A stretch of DNA of 64,000 nt, taken from CAJBNH01 sp964447285. GTDB lineage: Bacteria; Myxococcota_A; UBA9042. Each line of letters begins with the position of its first letter. Positions within the stretch are counted from its first letter, which is position 1. The position numbers and the translations under genes are program-made. Below are positions 1 through 7,795 of this stretch, piece by piece. The stretch lies in contig CAYURO010000002.1 in assembly GCA_964447285.1 (NCBI GenBank), positions 124,001 to 188,000 of the forward strand. Reading direction: 5' to 3'. A model generated the notes under the pieces. It was not told where the DNA came from. It saw only the letters and a list, made by a program, of their open reading frames with translations, and ran no database searches.

Positions 1-552
1 AAACGGGGCGCGGAAGTCGCGGCGGCTGGTCGCGTCCAACGCGCCGTGCCCCAACCCGTGGTAACTGCCAGCGAAAGCCACGACGCCTGCCTTGCCGGTG
101 GCCAGCAGCGCGGTCTTCAGCGCCACTTCGACGGCTTCGGAACCCCCGGTGCACAGCACGCCGTGACCCAGATCGCCGGGCGCGATGCGGGTCAGGGCCT
201 CGAGCAGCTCGATCCGCACCGTCGAGGGATGCACGTCGCCCATACCATGCACCAGCAGCTGCGCCTGCCGATTCGCGGCGGCGACAACCCGCGGGTGGCT
301 ATGACCGATAAGCGCCACACCAAACGCCGACGTGGCGTCCAGGTACGTGTTGCCATCGACATCGCGCACCGCAGCCCCGCGTGCGGAGTGCCACACGACC
401 GGGAACTCCGGGACGATGCTGGTGACGTTGGGGGACTCCACTGCGCGCAGCCGGGCCAGCCACTGCCGCGAGAGAGGACCGGGCGGCGGTACCCGCATGT
501 GCGGCAGCGCGTCGGGCGCGGGGGGCGCGAGATCGAGATCGGAAAGGATCAT
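1..552 (-). CDS. Class III (PLP-dependent) aminotransferase, N-terminal 184 residues only
   Basis: The reading frame starts at an ATG at 552-550 and runs off the left edge, so only the N-terminal part is visible. It shows the fold-type I class III pattern: a strand with RDVDGNTYLDATSAFGVALIG followed by HSHPRVVAAA, then the TGGSEAVEVALK segment that holds the PLP phosphate, and SYHGLGHGAL, where the aromatic and His residues stack on the cofactor. The family includes 4-aminobutyrate, acetylornithine and DAPA aminotransferases. The PLP lysine and the substrate-deciding residues lie outside the window, so the substrate cannot be named. The gene lies 40 bases downstream of the lipoprotein gene on the same strand and may be cotranscribed with it. 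Confidence 0.85.
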   Translation of the reverse strand, partial: MILSDLDLAPPAPDALPHMRVPPPGPLSRQWLARLRAVESPNVTSIVPEFPVVWHSARGAAVRDVDGNTYLDATSAFGVALIGHSHPRVVAAANRQAQLLVHGMGDVHPSTVRIELLEALTRIAPGDLGHGVLCTGGSEAVEVALKTALLATGKAGVVAFAGSYHGLGHGALDATSRRDFRAPF

Positions 553-592
553 GAAGACTCGAGGTTGGGACCGTTGGGGGGGATGTCGTCGG

Positions 593-2665
593 CTACCGGA
601 AGCGCAGGATCCACACGCCTTCGCTGGCCGCTTCGCCGCTCCAAGCCGCGACATACACGTCCGCCTCAGGGACGTAGCAGATTTCGGCGCGGACAGGGAG
701 GTTTGTACCCACCGGAACCTCGAGCGCGGGCCCCAGCTGCTTGCCCGGGTCGGTCGAACTGGTGAACGCCAGCTTGCGAATGCGCATCACGCCGGCGCCA
801 CCTGCGCCCGGCACCCGCTCGATCAACGCAAGCTGCGACGGCTTGCCCGCCGCCGCCACGACCCGATCGACACCTGCGGCCAAGTCCACGTCGGCAGGGC
901 CCACCTTGGTCCCGCTCAGGTCGATCCGCCGGAAGCGCAACGTCGCCGGGCTGCCGCCCACGAACAGCGCCACGAAGCCGACCGGTGCGGTCATGCCCAC
1001 GATCGCGGGCTCGGGGTCCAGGTCCACGCCACCGTTGAGGTACTGCTCAGGGTTCGTCGCCGTCAGAGTGTCGGTGAAGATGCGGAATTCGGAGCCTTCA
1101 TTGGGGTGGCGCCAGGCCAAGGCCACCTTGTCGTCCAGCACCGCGAGCGACGCGCTGGTCGCAGGTGACGGCACGATCTGCACGGGCTTGTCGTCAATGA
1201 ACGTCAGGTCGCCCTGCACGCGCCGGGCGCGGATGCCCTGGCCGTTCGGCACCGCCCAGGCGATCACCCAGCGCGAGCTCGGCAAGGCCGCGATTCGGGG
1301 CTGGCAGCTGCCATCGCACGCGTCGGTCGCCACCAAAATCGCCGCATCGCCCTGCAAGGCGCCGTCGGGACCGATCGGCCGCATCCAAATGCCCAGCGGC
1401 AGCACCCCCTTGCCGTCTCGCCCCTCCCACACCGCCAGCAGCTGCCCCTCGCTGGTCGCCGCAGCCGCGTAACCGACGCCCTGCAGCGGCTTGGGCGGGT
1501 TCTGCTGCCAAGTGCCCGCACCGACCACCAGCGGCGGCAGCGACTCGTCCAGAACCCCAGTCGCCGCATCGACTTTGATGCGCACCAGGTCGCCCTTGGT
1601 CGTCCCCTGAATGTGCCGGAACGTCAGCACGGCCTGACCTCCGCCGACCGCAAACAACGAGGCACGGCTAAAGTGGTCGCCGGTCGTCAGTTCCTCGTGT
1701 ATCGGCACGACCGAGGTCTTGACCTTCACCGGCTCGCCCAGCAGGTCCACGCCGAACTTGCCGTCGCGCGCCACCGCGAAGACGCCCACCATCGGCTTCA
1801 GGTCCGCCGTCGTCCCCACGAACGTGCCACGGAACTGGCCCTTGTCGACCTGATCGACCCATAGCCGGCCCGCCACCAACTTCATCTGCAGGTTTCCCAG
1901 TGCCGGGAGCACTGTCGAGACCTTCAGCGTCCCCTTGGCCGGCACCTTGGCAAAGTCGAACTCCGCGCCGCCGATTGCAGAAGCCGGGAACTGGATCGTC
2001 AGCAGATTGCCCGCTGCCAGCTTGATCGTGTCTTCGCTGTCCGCGGTTCGCTCGCCCGCCGCCCAAGCCTGCGTGTCCACAACGCCGATGCCCATCCCTT
2101 GGGCAGCCGGCCATCCGACCGTCACCTGAACTGCCGACGCGTCGATGCCCGCGACCCGCACACCGACCATGGCCGTGCCCGGACGCACGCCCGTGAGCAA
2201 GACCTCTCCTGTCTTTGCGCCCTTCCAAAGCGTTACCGGCAGTTGCACAGTGCCCGAGGCGGTAAACTTCGGCCCCGGCTCGACCAACTGACCGTCGATC
2301 GTCCACTCGACCACCTCGCCGTCCTGGGGCGGTCCCGGCTCAGCGTTGGCGCGAGTGACCTGAACGACCATGGCCACTCGGGTGCCGAGATCGAGCACCG
2401 GGGTGACTTCCAGAGCCACGCCCACCACGCCCACCACGCCCACCACATCAGCGTCCTCGATCTCCGCTGCCGCGTCGGAGATCAGGTCCTCATCGACGTC
2501 TGCCGGGGGGGTCGTGTCGAAGTTGAATGAGAATTCAAAGGTGTCTTGCGGTGTCGGCTCTGTCGGTTCGGGCGACGAGCAAGCCGAAGTCGACGCAAGA
2601 ACCGCAAGAACCACCGCAAGGCCAGCCCAGCGCCGACGATCGTGCAAGGACGAGAAGAGGACCAT
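593..2665 (-). CDS. Large secreted lipoprotein with Ig-like and propeller-like repeats, function unknown
   Basis: The protein has 690 residues. The ATG at 2665 is preceded by a TGGAG ribosome site and opens a lipoprotein signal peptide: a charged start, a hydrophobic run and Cys after ASTSA. The frame stays open upstream, but that part lacks a signal and is not used. A Pro/Thr/Glu-rich stretch follows, then a Val-Gly repeat (VVGVVGVVG) coded by 9-base DNA repeats, then Ig-like beta segments (res. ~80-230). The rest has repeated beta-strand units of the type LLAVWEGRDGKG, WVIAWAVPNGQGI and VALAWRHPNEG, which suggests a beta-propeller. It is probably anchored in the outer membrane. No enzyme motif is visible and the function is unknown. 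Confidence 0.75.
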   Translation of the reverse strand: MVLFSSLHDRRRWAGLAVVLAVLASTSACSSPEPTEPTPQDTFEFSFNFDTTPPADVDEDLISDAAAEIEDADVVGVVGVVGVALEVTPVLDLGTRVAMVVQVTRANAEPGPPQDGEVVEWTIDGQLVEPGPKFTASGTVQLPVTLWKGAKTGEVLLTGVRPGTAMVGVRVAGIDASAVQVTVGWPAAQGMGIGVVDTQAWAAGERTADSEDTIKLAAGNLLTIQFPASAIGGAEFDFAKVPAKGTLKVSTVLPALGNLQMKLVAGRLWVDQVDKGQFRGTFVGTTADLKPMVGVFAVARDGKFGVDLLGEPVKVKTSVVPIHEELTTGDHFSRASLFAVGGGQAVLTFRHIQGTTKGDLVRIKVDAATGVLDESLPPLVVGAGTWQQNPPKPLQGVGYAAAATSEGQLLAVWEGRDGKGVLPLGIWMRPIGPDGALQGDAAILVATDACDGSCQPRIAALPSSRWVIAWAVPNGQGIRARRVQGDLTFIDDKPVQIVPSPATSASLAVLDDKVALAWRHPNEGSEFRIFTDTLTATNPEQYLNGGVDLDPEPAIVGMTAPVGFVALFVGGSPATLRFRRIDLSGTKVGPADVDLAAGVDRVVAAAGKPSQLALIERVPGAGGAGVMRIRKLAFTSSTDPGKQLGPALEVPVGTNLPVRAEICYVPEADVYVAAWSGEAASEGVWILRFR
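2416..2447. repeat. 9-base tandem repeat (GCCCACCAC) inside the lipoprotein gene
   Basis: Three and a half copies of a 9-base unit encode the Val-Gly repeat in the linker just after the lipoprotein anchor. Because the unit is a multiple of three, copy-number changes would keep the frame and only alter linker length. Confidence 0.8.
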
Positions 2666-2990
2666 GGACTCCAGGTGGGCAGTGACAACGGTGGGGCGAC
2701 GGGCCGTGCGACGCGCCCCCACGGCACGGCCCCGGTCGGTTCCGAAGAAGGGCAGTCTACGCAAGCCGCCCCAACTGTGAAACCCTTGATCGCTGTGGAC
2801 TCGCGCCCCCTCGACAACTCGCGACACTCGCCTATCTTGACCGCGCCCGCTCGCGCGGCAGCCGCACACGCTGCCGGGAATAGCTCCGACCGGCTCCGCG
2901 TTTCGACACCGCCAGCGAGGGTCCCTTGCCTTCGCCCCGGCCGGAAAGGTTCTCCGCAAGCCCCAGCTTTCGCCGCCACGAGGATCCGAC
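2666..2990. other. 325-base divergent intergenic region, presumed promoters for the lipoprotein and the MoxR operon
   Basis: This gap separates the leftward lipoprotein gene from the rightward MoxR/Bat operon, so it should carry promoters for both. A TTGACC hexamer at about 2837 has no convincing -10 partner at the usual distance. A GAGG about 8 bases before the ATG at 2991 is the likely MoxR ribosome site. I see no RNA gene, riboswitch or strong terminator hairpin here. Confidence 0.5.
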
Positions 2991-3977
2991 ATGCAGGACA
3001 TCCGCTCCCTTAACGAGATGATTCGCCACGAATCGCAGTTCATCGACGCCATTCTGGCTGAGATGGGAAAGGTCGTCGTCGGCCAGCAACACATGGTCGA
3101 ACGGCTACTGATCGGCTTGCTGACCGGCGGCCACGTGCTGCTGGAGGGCGTGCCCGGCTTGGCCAAAACGCTGACCGTCAAGAGCCTGGCCAAGTGCATG
3201 AACGTCGGCTTCCAACGCATCCAGTTCACCCCCGATCTGCTGCCGGCCGACATCCTCGGCACCATGATCTACAGCCCCAAGGACCACACGTTTTCGGTCA
3301 AGCGCGGTCCAATCTTCACGAATCTGGTGCTGGCGGACGAGATCAACCGCGCCCCGGCCAAGGTGCAGTCCGCGCTGCTCGAGGCGATGCAGGAACATCA
3401 GATCACGATCGGCGACACGACCTACCGCTTGGACGAGCCCTTTCTGGTGCTCGCCACCCAGAACCCCATCGAGCAGGAGGGCACCTACCCGCTGCCCGAG
3501 GCGCAGGTCGACCGCTTCATGCTGATGGTCAAGGTGGGTTATCCCAGCAAGACCGAAGAGTTGGCGATCCTTGAGCAGGCCACCAGCGGCTATCCGTCCG
3601 AGCCCCAGCCGGTGATCGACGGACCATCGCTGCTGCGGGCACGCAAGGTCGTCGGCGACATCCTGATCGACGAGAAGCTGAAGCAGTACATCGTCGACAT
3701 CGTGTTCGCTACCCGCGATCCCAAGAGCTACGGGCTAGGCGATCTGCACGAGTTCATTCAGTTCGGTGCCAGTCCGCGCGCCAGCATCTTCCTGACGATG
3801 GCCGCCAAGGGCCACGCCTTCCTGCGCCACCGCGGATTCGTGATCCCAGAGGACATCAAGGCCGTGGGACTCGACGTGCTTCGCCACCGCGTGATCCTGA
3901 CCTACCAGGCCGAGGCCGCCTCCCTGTCCAGCGACGACGTCGTGCAACGCATCTTCGACCGCGTCCCCGTTCCGTGA
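2991..3977 (+). CDS. MoxR-family AAA+ ATPase
   Basis: The protein has 328 residues, typical for the family. MoxR ATPases act as chaperone-like remodelers that, with vWA-domain partners, assemble or activate envelope and metalloprotein complexes. The Walker A motif GVPGLAKT is at 53-60 and Walker B LVLADE ends at D116-E117, followed by INRAPAKVQSALLEAMQE. Sensor 1 appears in LVLATQNPIEQEGTYPLPEAQ, a hallmark of the MoxR group, and the C-terminal lid domain contains GASPRASI. It is the first gene of a rightward run whose next members are a DUF58 protein and Bat proteins, the classic MoxR-Bat arrangement. It is cytoplasmic. Confidence 0.96.
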   Translation: MQDIRSLNEMIRHESQFIDAILAEMGKVVVGQQHMVERLLIGLLTGGHVLLEGVPGLAKTLTVKSLAKCMNVGFQRIQFTPDLLPADILGTMIYSPKDHTFSVKRGPIFTNLVLADEINRAPAKVQSALLEAMQEHQITIGDTTYRLDEPFLVLATQNPIEQEGTYPLPEAQVDRFMLMVKVGYPSKTEELAILEQATSGYPSEPQPVIDGPSLLRARKVVGDILIDEKLKQYIVDIVFATRDPKSYGLGDLHEFIQFGASPRASIFLTMAAKGHAFLRHRGFVIPEDIKAVGLDVLRHRVILTYQAEAASLSSDDVVQRIFDRVPVP

Positions 3978-4014
3978 CGGTCTGAAACTGCCTTTCGCGA
4001 GGATCTGAACTGCG

Positions 4015-4980
4015 ATGAGCGAAGCCACCCGAGGTCTCAGCGACGACGCGATCCGCCGGCGCAATGCCGCGCGGAGCGGTCCCGACGCGCCCGATGACGA
4101 CGACGACGACAAGTCGCTCGCCAGTCAGGTGCGCGACATCGAGATCTTGGCCCGACGTCTGGTCAACGACGCCATGGCGGGCCAATACCACGCGGTGTTC
4201 AAGGGCCGCGGCATGAGCTTCGACTCGGTGCGCGAGTACGCTCCCGGCGACGACGTCCGCAGCATCGACTGGAACGTGACGGCCCGCACGGGCGAGGTGT
4301 TCGTCAAGCAATTCGTGGAAGAGCGTGAATTGACCGTGCTTCTCGCGGTGGACTTGAGCGGGTCACAGGATTTTGGCACCGAGCGCAAGTCCAAGCGCAA
4401 GCTGGCGGCCGAGATCGCGGCGGTGCTGGCCCTGTCGGCGATCTCGAACAACGACCGTGTGGGGCTGATCCTGTTCACCGACCGCATCGAGCGTTACATC
4501 CCGCCCAAGAAGGGGCGCGGACACGTGTTGCGGGTCATTCAGGAGCTGCTGCGGTTCGAGCCTGAAGGCCACGGCACCCGGATCGACCTCGCGTGCGACT
4601 ACTTGAGCCGCATCCAGCGGCGACGCGCGGTCGTTTTCCTGCTCAGCGACTTCCTGGGGCCCGAGTACGGACGGGCGCTGGGTGTGGCGGCGCGGCGGCA
4701 CGACCTCGTGCCCATCGTGACGACCGACCAGGCGGAGCAGAGCTGGCCCCGGTTCTTTCCCATGCTGACACTGGAAGATGCTGAATCGGCAGAGCTTCTG
4801 ACACTGGACGTCGGCTTGGGGCGCAACCCGCAGGTCTACGGAGAGCGAGCGCACGTGGCTCGGCAGCGGCGGTCCGACGAGTTCCGCAAGAACGGACTCG
4901 AGCCGATCGAGGCGATGGCCAGCCGCGACTACCTCAAGGACCTTGTGGCGTACTTCCGGCGCCGGGCGGCAAGACCATGA
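4015..4980 (+). CDS. DUF58 protein with a vWA fold, MoxR partner
   Basis: The protein has 321 residues. The DUF58 hallmark, a run like FDSVREYAPGDDVRSIDW followed by N-TAR, lies at about res. 69-91. A vWA-type metal site DLSGS follows at 113-117, with further vWA strands (VGLILFTD, AVVFLLSDF). DUF58 proteins nearly always sit directly after moxR and are thought to be its adaptor or substrate. The gene starts 37 bases after moxR and its stop overlaps the next start (ATGA). There is an acidic stretch of consecutive Asp near residue 27. No signal peptide or membrane segment is visible, so it is probably cytoplasmic. Confidence 0.93.
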   Translation: MSEATRGLSDDAIRRRNAARSGPDAPDDDDDDKSLASQVRDIEILARRLVNDAMAGQYHAVFKGRGMSFDSVREYAPGDDVRSIDWNVTARTGEVFVKQFVEERELTVLLAVDLSGSQDFGTERKSKRKLAAEIAAVLALSAISNNDRVGLILFTDRIERYIPPKKGRGHVLRVIQELLRFEPEGHGTRIDLACDYLSRIQRRRAVVFLLSDFLGPEYGRALGVAARRHDLVPIVTTDQAEQSWPRFFPMLTLEDAESAELLTLDVGLGRNPQVYGERAHVARQRRSDEFRKNGLEPIEAMASRDYLKDLVAYFRRRAARP

Positions 4981-6650
4981 AGCGAGCGACGATCTGGCTC
5001 AGCGCCGTCGCCGTGTGCGCGCTGGCCCCGTGCACGGCCTTGGCGATCCAAGCCAAGCGGGCGGAGGGGTTGCCTCCTGCGCCTGCTGTTGCCGCCCCCG
5101 TGGAAGTGACACCGGCCGGAGCCAGCGCTGACAAGACGGCAGTGCCGGTCACCGCGACGGTCAAGATCTCCAACCCGAATCCGACCTTCGGTGACACGAT
5201 CCGACTGGAAGTCGACCTTGCCTACCCGTCGGACTACCGCGTCTTCTTTCCCACCAAGCCCAACCTGAAGCCGTTTGCCACCCTGCCCCAAGACGCCGGC
5301 ACGTCCGAGCGCGTCGAGCAGGGCGGCCGCGTCGTCGAGAAGTACCGAATCCCCTTGCTGGTCGTGCGAAGCGGCGTGCTGCGGACCCCCGCGATCGAGG
5401 TTCCCTATCACGCCGTGACGGCCAGCGGCGGTGCCGGAGAGAGCGGCGCTGTGACGCTTGCCCCGCAGCGCGTGGTCGTGCGCAGCCAATTTGCCGCGGA
5501 AACCGAGGTCAAGCCCGCGCCCCTTCCCAGCCCGCGCCCGCTGATCGAGGAAAACACGCCACTGCAAGTCGCGCTGCTGGTGCTGGGCATGATGGCGGTG
5601 GCAGCCGTCCTGACCTTGGTCGGCGTGCGGATGTACAAGGCCCGAGCGGCGCGGCAGCAGCCCAAGCCGCAGATTCCTCCCCACATTGTCGCCTTCGGGC
5701 GGCTGGAGGAACTGATACGGTCGGGGCGACTCGCGGCTGCCGAGCCGCGTCTCGTCATCGGTGAACTCTCTGAGATCCTGCGTGAATACTTGGGAGGTCG
5801 TTACCGGCTGCTGGCGCTCGACATGACCTCGACCGAGCTGCTGAAGGCGCTGGAATACGTGGACTTGCGTCAGGTGGCGCTGGACGAAATGCGTCGATTC
5901 GCCGACGACTCGGACCTGATGAAGTTTGCCGGTCTCGCGGCCAGCGCGGACGAGATCGCCGACATGGCGGCCTTCGTGCGGTCGGTGGTCGAGCGAACGA
6001 TGCAAACGACGGAGGAACTGGACCGCATCCGCGCGGCCGAGATTGCCCGACTGGCGCGTCAAAAGCGGTTGCGTATCCAAGTGATGGCGCCGCCGCAGCT
6101 GCGACTGCGCGCGTTCGCTCTGGACGTGATGGTGGGCGCGGTAGCGGTCGCCTTGGTTGCGTGGCTGGCCATCGACACGGGACGTCAGTCGCTGTTCGAC
6201 GCTGCTTTCGTACTGGGTCTGGTGTGGCTGGCGGTGCGCGACTCGCTGGGAGGCGGCTCGCCCGGCAAGGCCTTGGTCGGCCTGCAGATCGCTTCGTTTG
6301 ACGATGCCCTGCCCACCCGTCCCCAGCCCGCGACCGGCCTGCCCCCGGGACTGGACGACGAGCTCGAGTCCATCGTCGGCACCACGCGCATGGCGTCGTG
6401 GACCGCGCGGCTGCAGCGCAACCTGTTGATGTTGCTGCCGGGTGGTGGGCTCGTGGCCGAGGCGCTGACGACCCTATGGCTGCCAGAACAGCGCCGTCTG
6501 GGTGACCAGTGGGCCGGCACCCGCGTGATCGATGGCCGGCACGGGCTGCGGTCCGGCAAGCTGTCGTGGGTGCCTGCAGCGCTGCTGCTAACTGCGGCTC
6601 TGGTGCTGGTGCTGGCGCCGTGGGTGTTGGGGGGAGGGCGACCCGTATGA
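4977..6650 (+). CDS. Membrane protein fusing a BatD/DUF4381-like region to an RDD domain
   Basis: The protein has 557 residues and its start overlaps the DUF58 stop by 4 bases. An N-terminal signal segment leads into a beta-rich extracytoplasmic domain (res. ~55-165) resembling the BatD-type domain. A membrane helix (about 195-217) follows, then a cytoplasmic helical part with LGGRYRLLALDMTSTELL, as in DUF4381 proteins of Bat operons. From about 376 to the end there is an RDD-like membrane domain (LRAFALDVMVGAV, a hydrophobic pair, then SLGGGSPGKALVGLQI) with a last helix at about 530-554. RDD domains are multi-helix membrane modules of mostly unknown role. Joining one to a Bat component is unusual. 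I am confident of the domains, not of the biochemical role. Confidence 0.82.
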   Translation: MKRATIWLSAVAVCALAPCTALAIQAKRAEGLPPAPAVAAPVEVTPAGASADKTAVPVTATVKISNPNPTFGDTIRLEVDLAYPSDYRVFFPTKPNLKPFATLPQDAGTSERVEQGGRVVEKYRIPLLVVRSGVLRTPAIEVPYHAVTASGGAGESGAVTLAPQRVVVRSQFAAETEVKPAPLPSPRPLIEENTPLQVALLVLGMMAVAAVLTLVGVRMYKARAARQQPKPQIPPHIVAFGRLEELIRSGRLAAAEPRLVIGELSEILREYLGGRYRLLALDMTSTELLKALEYVDLRQVALDEMRRFADDSDLMKFAGLAASADEIADMAAFVRSVVERTMQTTEELDRIRAAEIARLARQKRLRIQVMAPPQLRLRAFALDVMVGAVAVALVAWLAIDTGRQSLFDAAFVLGLVWLAVRDSLGGGSPGKALVGLQIASFDDALPTRPQPATGLPPGLDDELESIVGTTRMASWTARLQRNLLMLLPGGGLVAEALTTLWLPEQRRLGDQWAGTRVIDGRHGLRSGKLSWVPAALLLTAALVLVLAPWVLGGGRPV

Positions 6651-7759
6651 CCTCCGGCTGGACGTTTGAGCATCCCTGGTTCCTGCTCGCCCTGTTCGGC
6701 GTGGCGGCAGCATTCTGGGTCCGCTTCCGGTCGCGGCCGGCGGCGGTGAAGGTCTCGACCCTGCAGGTGTTCAAGCAGGTGCCCCGTACCTGGCGCGTGC
6801 GCTTGCGCTGGCTGCCCGACGCGTTGCGTGCCATCGCGTTGATCGTGTTGGTGATCGCCCTTGCGCGGCCCCAGCGCATCGATCAGGAGCTCCTCAGCGG
6901 CGAGGGCATCGACATGATGATCGCCCTCGACATGAGCGGGTCGATGAACGCGATCGACATGAGTTCCGCCGACATCCAGACGGTGCAGGACAACGGTCTG
7001 GAGCCCGACAATCGGTTTGAGGCCGCCCGCAAGATCCTCAAGGACTTCATCCGCGGCCGAAAGTCGGACCGCATCGGTCTGGTTGTGTTCGGCAGCGAGG
7101 CCTACCTGCGCTTTCCGCCCACACTCGACTACGTACGACTGCTGAATGCGTTGGACGCGCTGGTGCTCGACGACGGGCGGCGCATGGGCAAGGAAGACGC
7201 CTGTCAGAACCACTGCACGATCGGCGGCTCAGGCACCGCCATCGGCGACGCGCTGAACCGGGCGTACCTGCGGCTGGAGAAGGCCAAGTCGCGGTCCAAG
7301 ATGCTGATTTTGATTACGGACGGCAAGCAGGAAGGCGGCAAGATGGACCCGCTGACCGTGCCCAAGTACATCGCGTCGCTCCCTGAAAAGGACCGCGTGC
7401 GGGTGTTCACGTTCCAGGTGGGCTCCGGTCGCGAGACACGTCTGCCAGCCATCGATCCGCTGCGCGGCGAGCCGATGACCGACCGCTTTGGCCGCAAGGT
7501 CTACCAGCGCCCGGAGCGGCCGTTCCCAACCGACCCCGAGCTGCTGCGCCAGATCGCCCAACAGACCGGCGGCAAGTTCTACGACAGCTACGACGCCAAG
7601 AAGTTCGCAGAAGACTTCAAGGATCTCGAGACGACGACCTTTTCGGTCAAGGTGCACACCAACCGCAGCGAGTTGTTCCACGGCTGGCTGCTGGCGGGAC
7701 TGGCGCTGCTGCTGATCGAACAGCTGCTGCGACGGTCCGTGTTGAGGACCTTCCCGTAG
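6647..7759 (+). CDS. batA: BatA-like inner-membrane vWA protein
   Basis: The protein has 370 residues. The ATG at 6647 overlaps the previous stop (ATGA) and gives the usual BatA start, with membrane helices at about 8-26 and 63-81. The vWA metal site DMSGSM begins at D95, with the later conserved segments GLVVFGSEAYLRFPPTLDY, GTAIGDALNRAY and ILITDGKQEGG. One membrane helix closes the protein (about 344-365). BatA and BatB are membrane vWA proteins, linked in other bacteria to aerotolerance or envelope stress, and are thought to work with MoxR. A short insertion after the metal site (about res. 100-118) is not typical. The assignment rests on the motifs and on the operon. Confidence 0.9.
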   Translation: MTSGWTFEHPWFLLALFGVAAAFWVRFRSRPAAVKVSTLQVFKQVPRTWRVRLRWLPDALRAIALIVLVIALARPQRIDQELLSGEGIDMMIALDMSGSMNAIDMSSADIQTVQDNGLEPDNRFEAARKILKDFIRGRKSDRIGLVVFGSEAYLRFPPTLDYVRLLNALDALVLDDGRRMGKEDACQNHCTIGGSGTAIGDALNRAYLRLEKAKSRSKMLILITDGKQEGGKMDPLTVPKYIASLPEKDRVRVFTFQVGSGRETRLPAIDPLRGEPMTDRFGRKVYQRPERPFPTDPELLRQIAQQTGGKFYDSYDAKKFAEDFKDLETTTFSVKVHTNRSELFHGWLLAGLALLLIEQLLRRSVLRTFP

Positions 7760-7795
7760 CAGGCCGACCAAGTTGACGGAGGAGACAGGAGCGAG

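Noticed and set aside
2666..3265. Upstream extension of the first lipoprotein frame to 3265
   Set aside because: The extension reads across the MoxR gene start and has no signal; the lipobox-bearing start at 2665 is clearly better.
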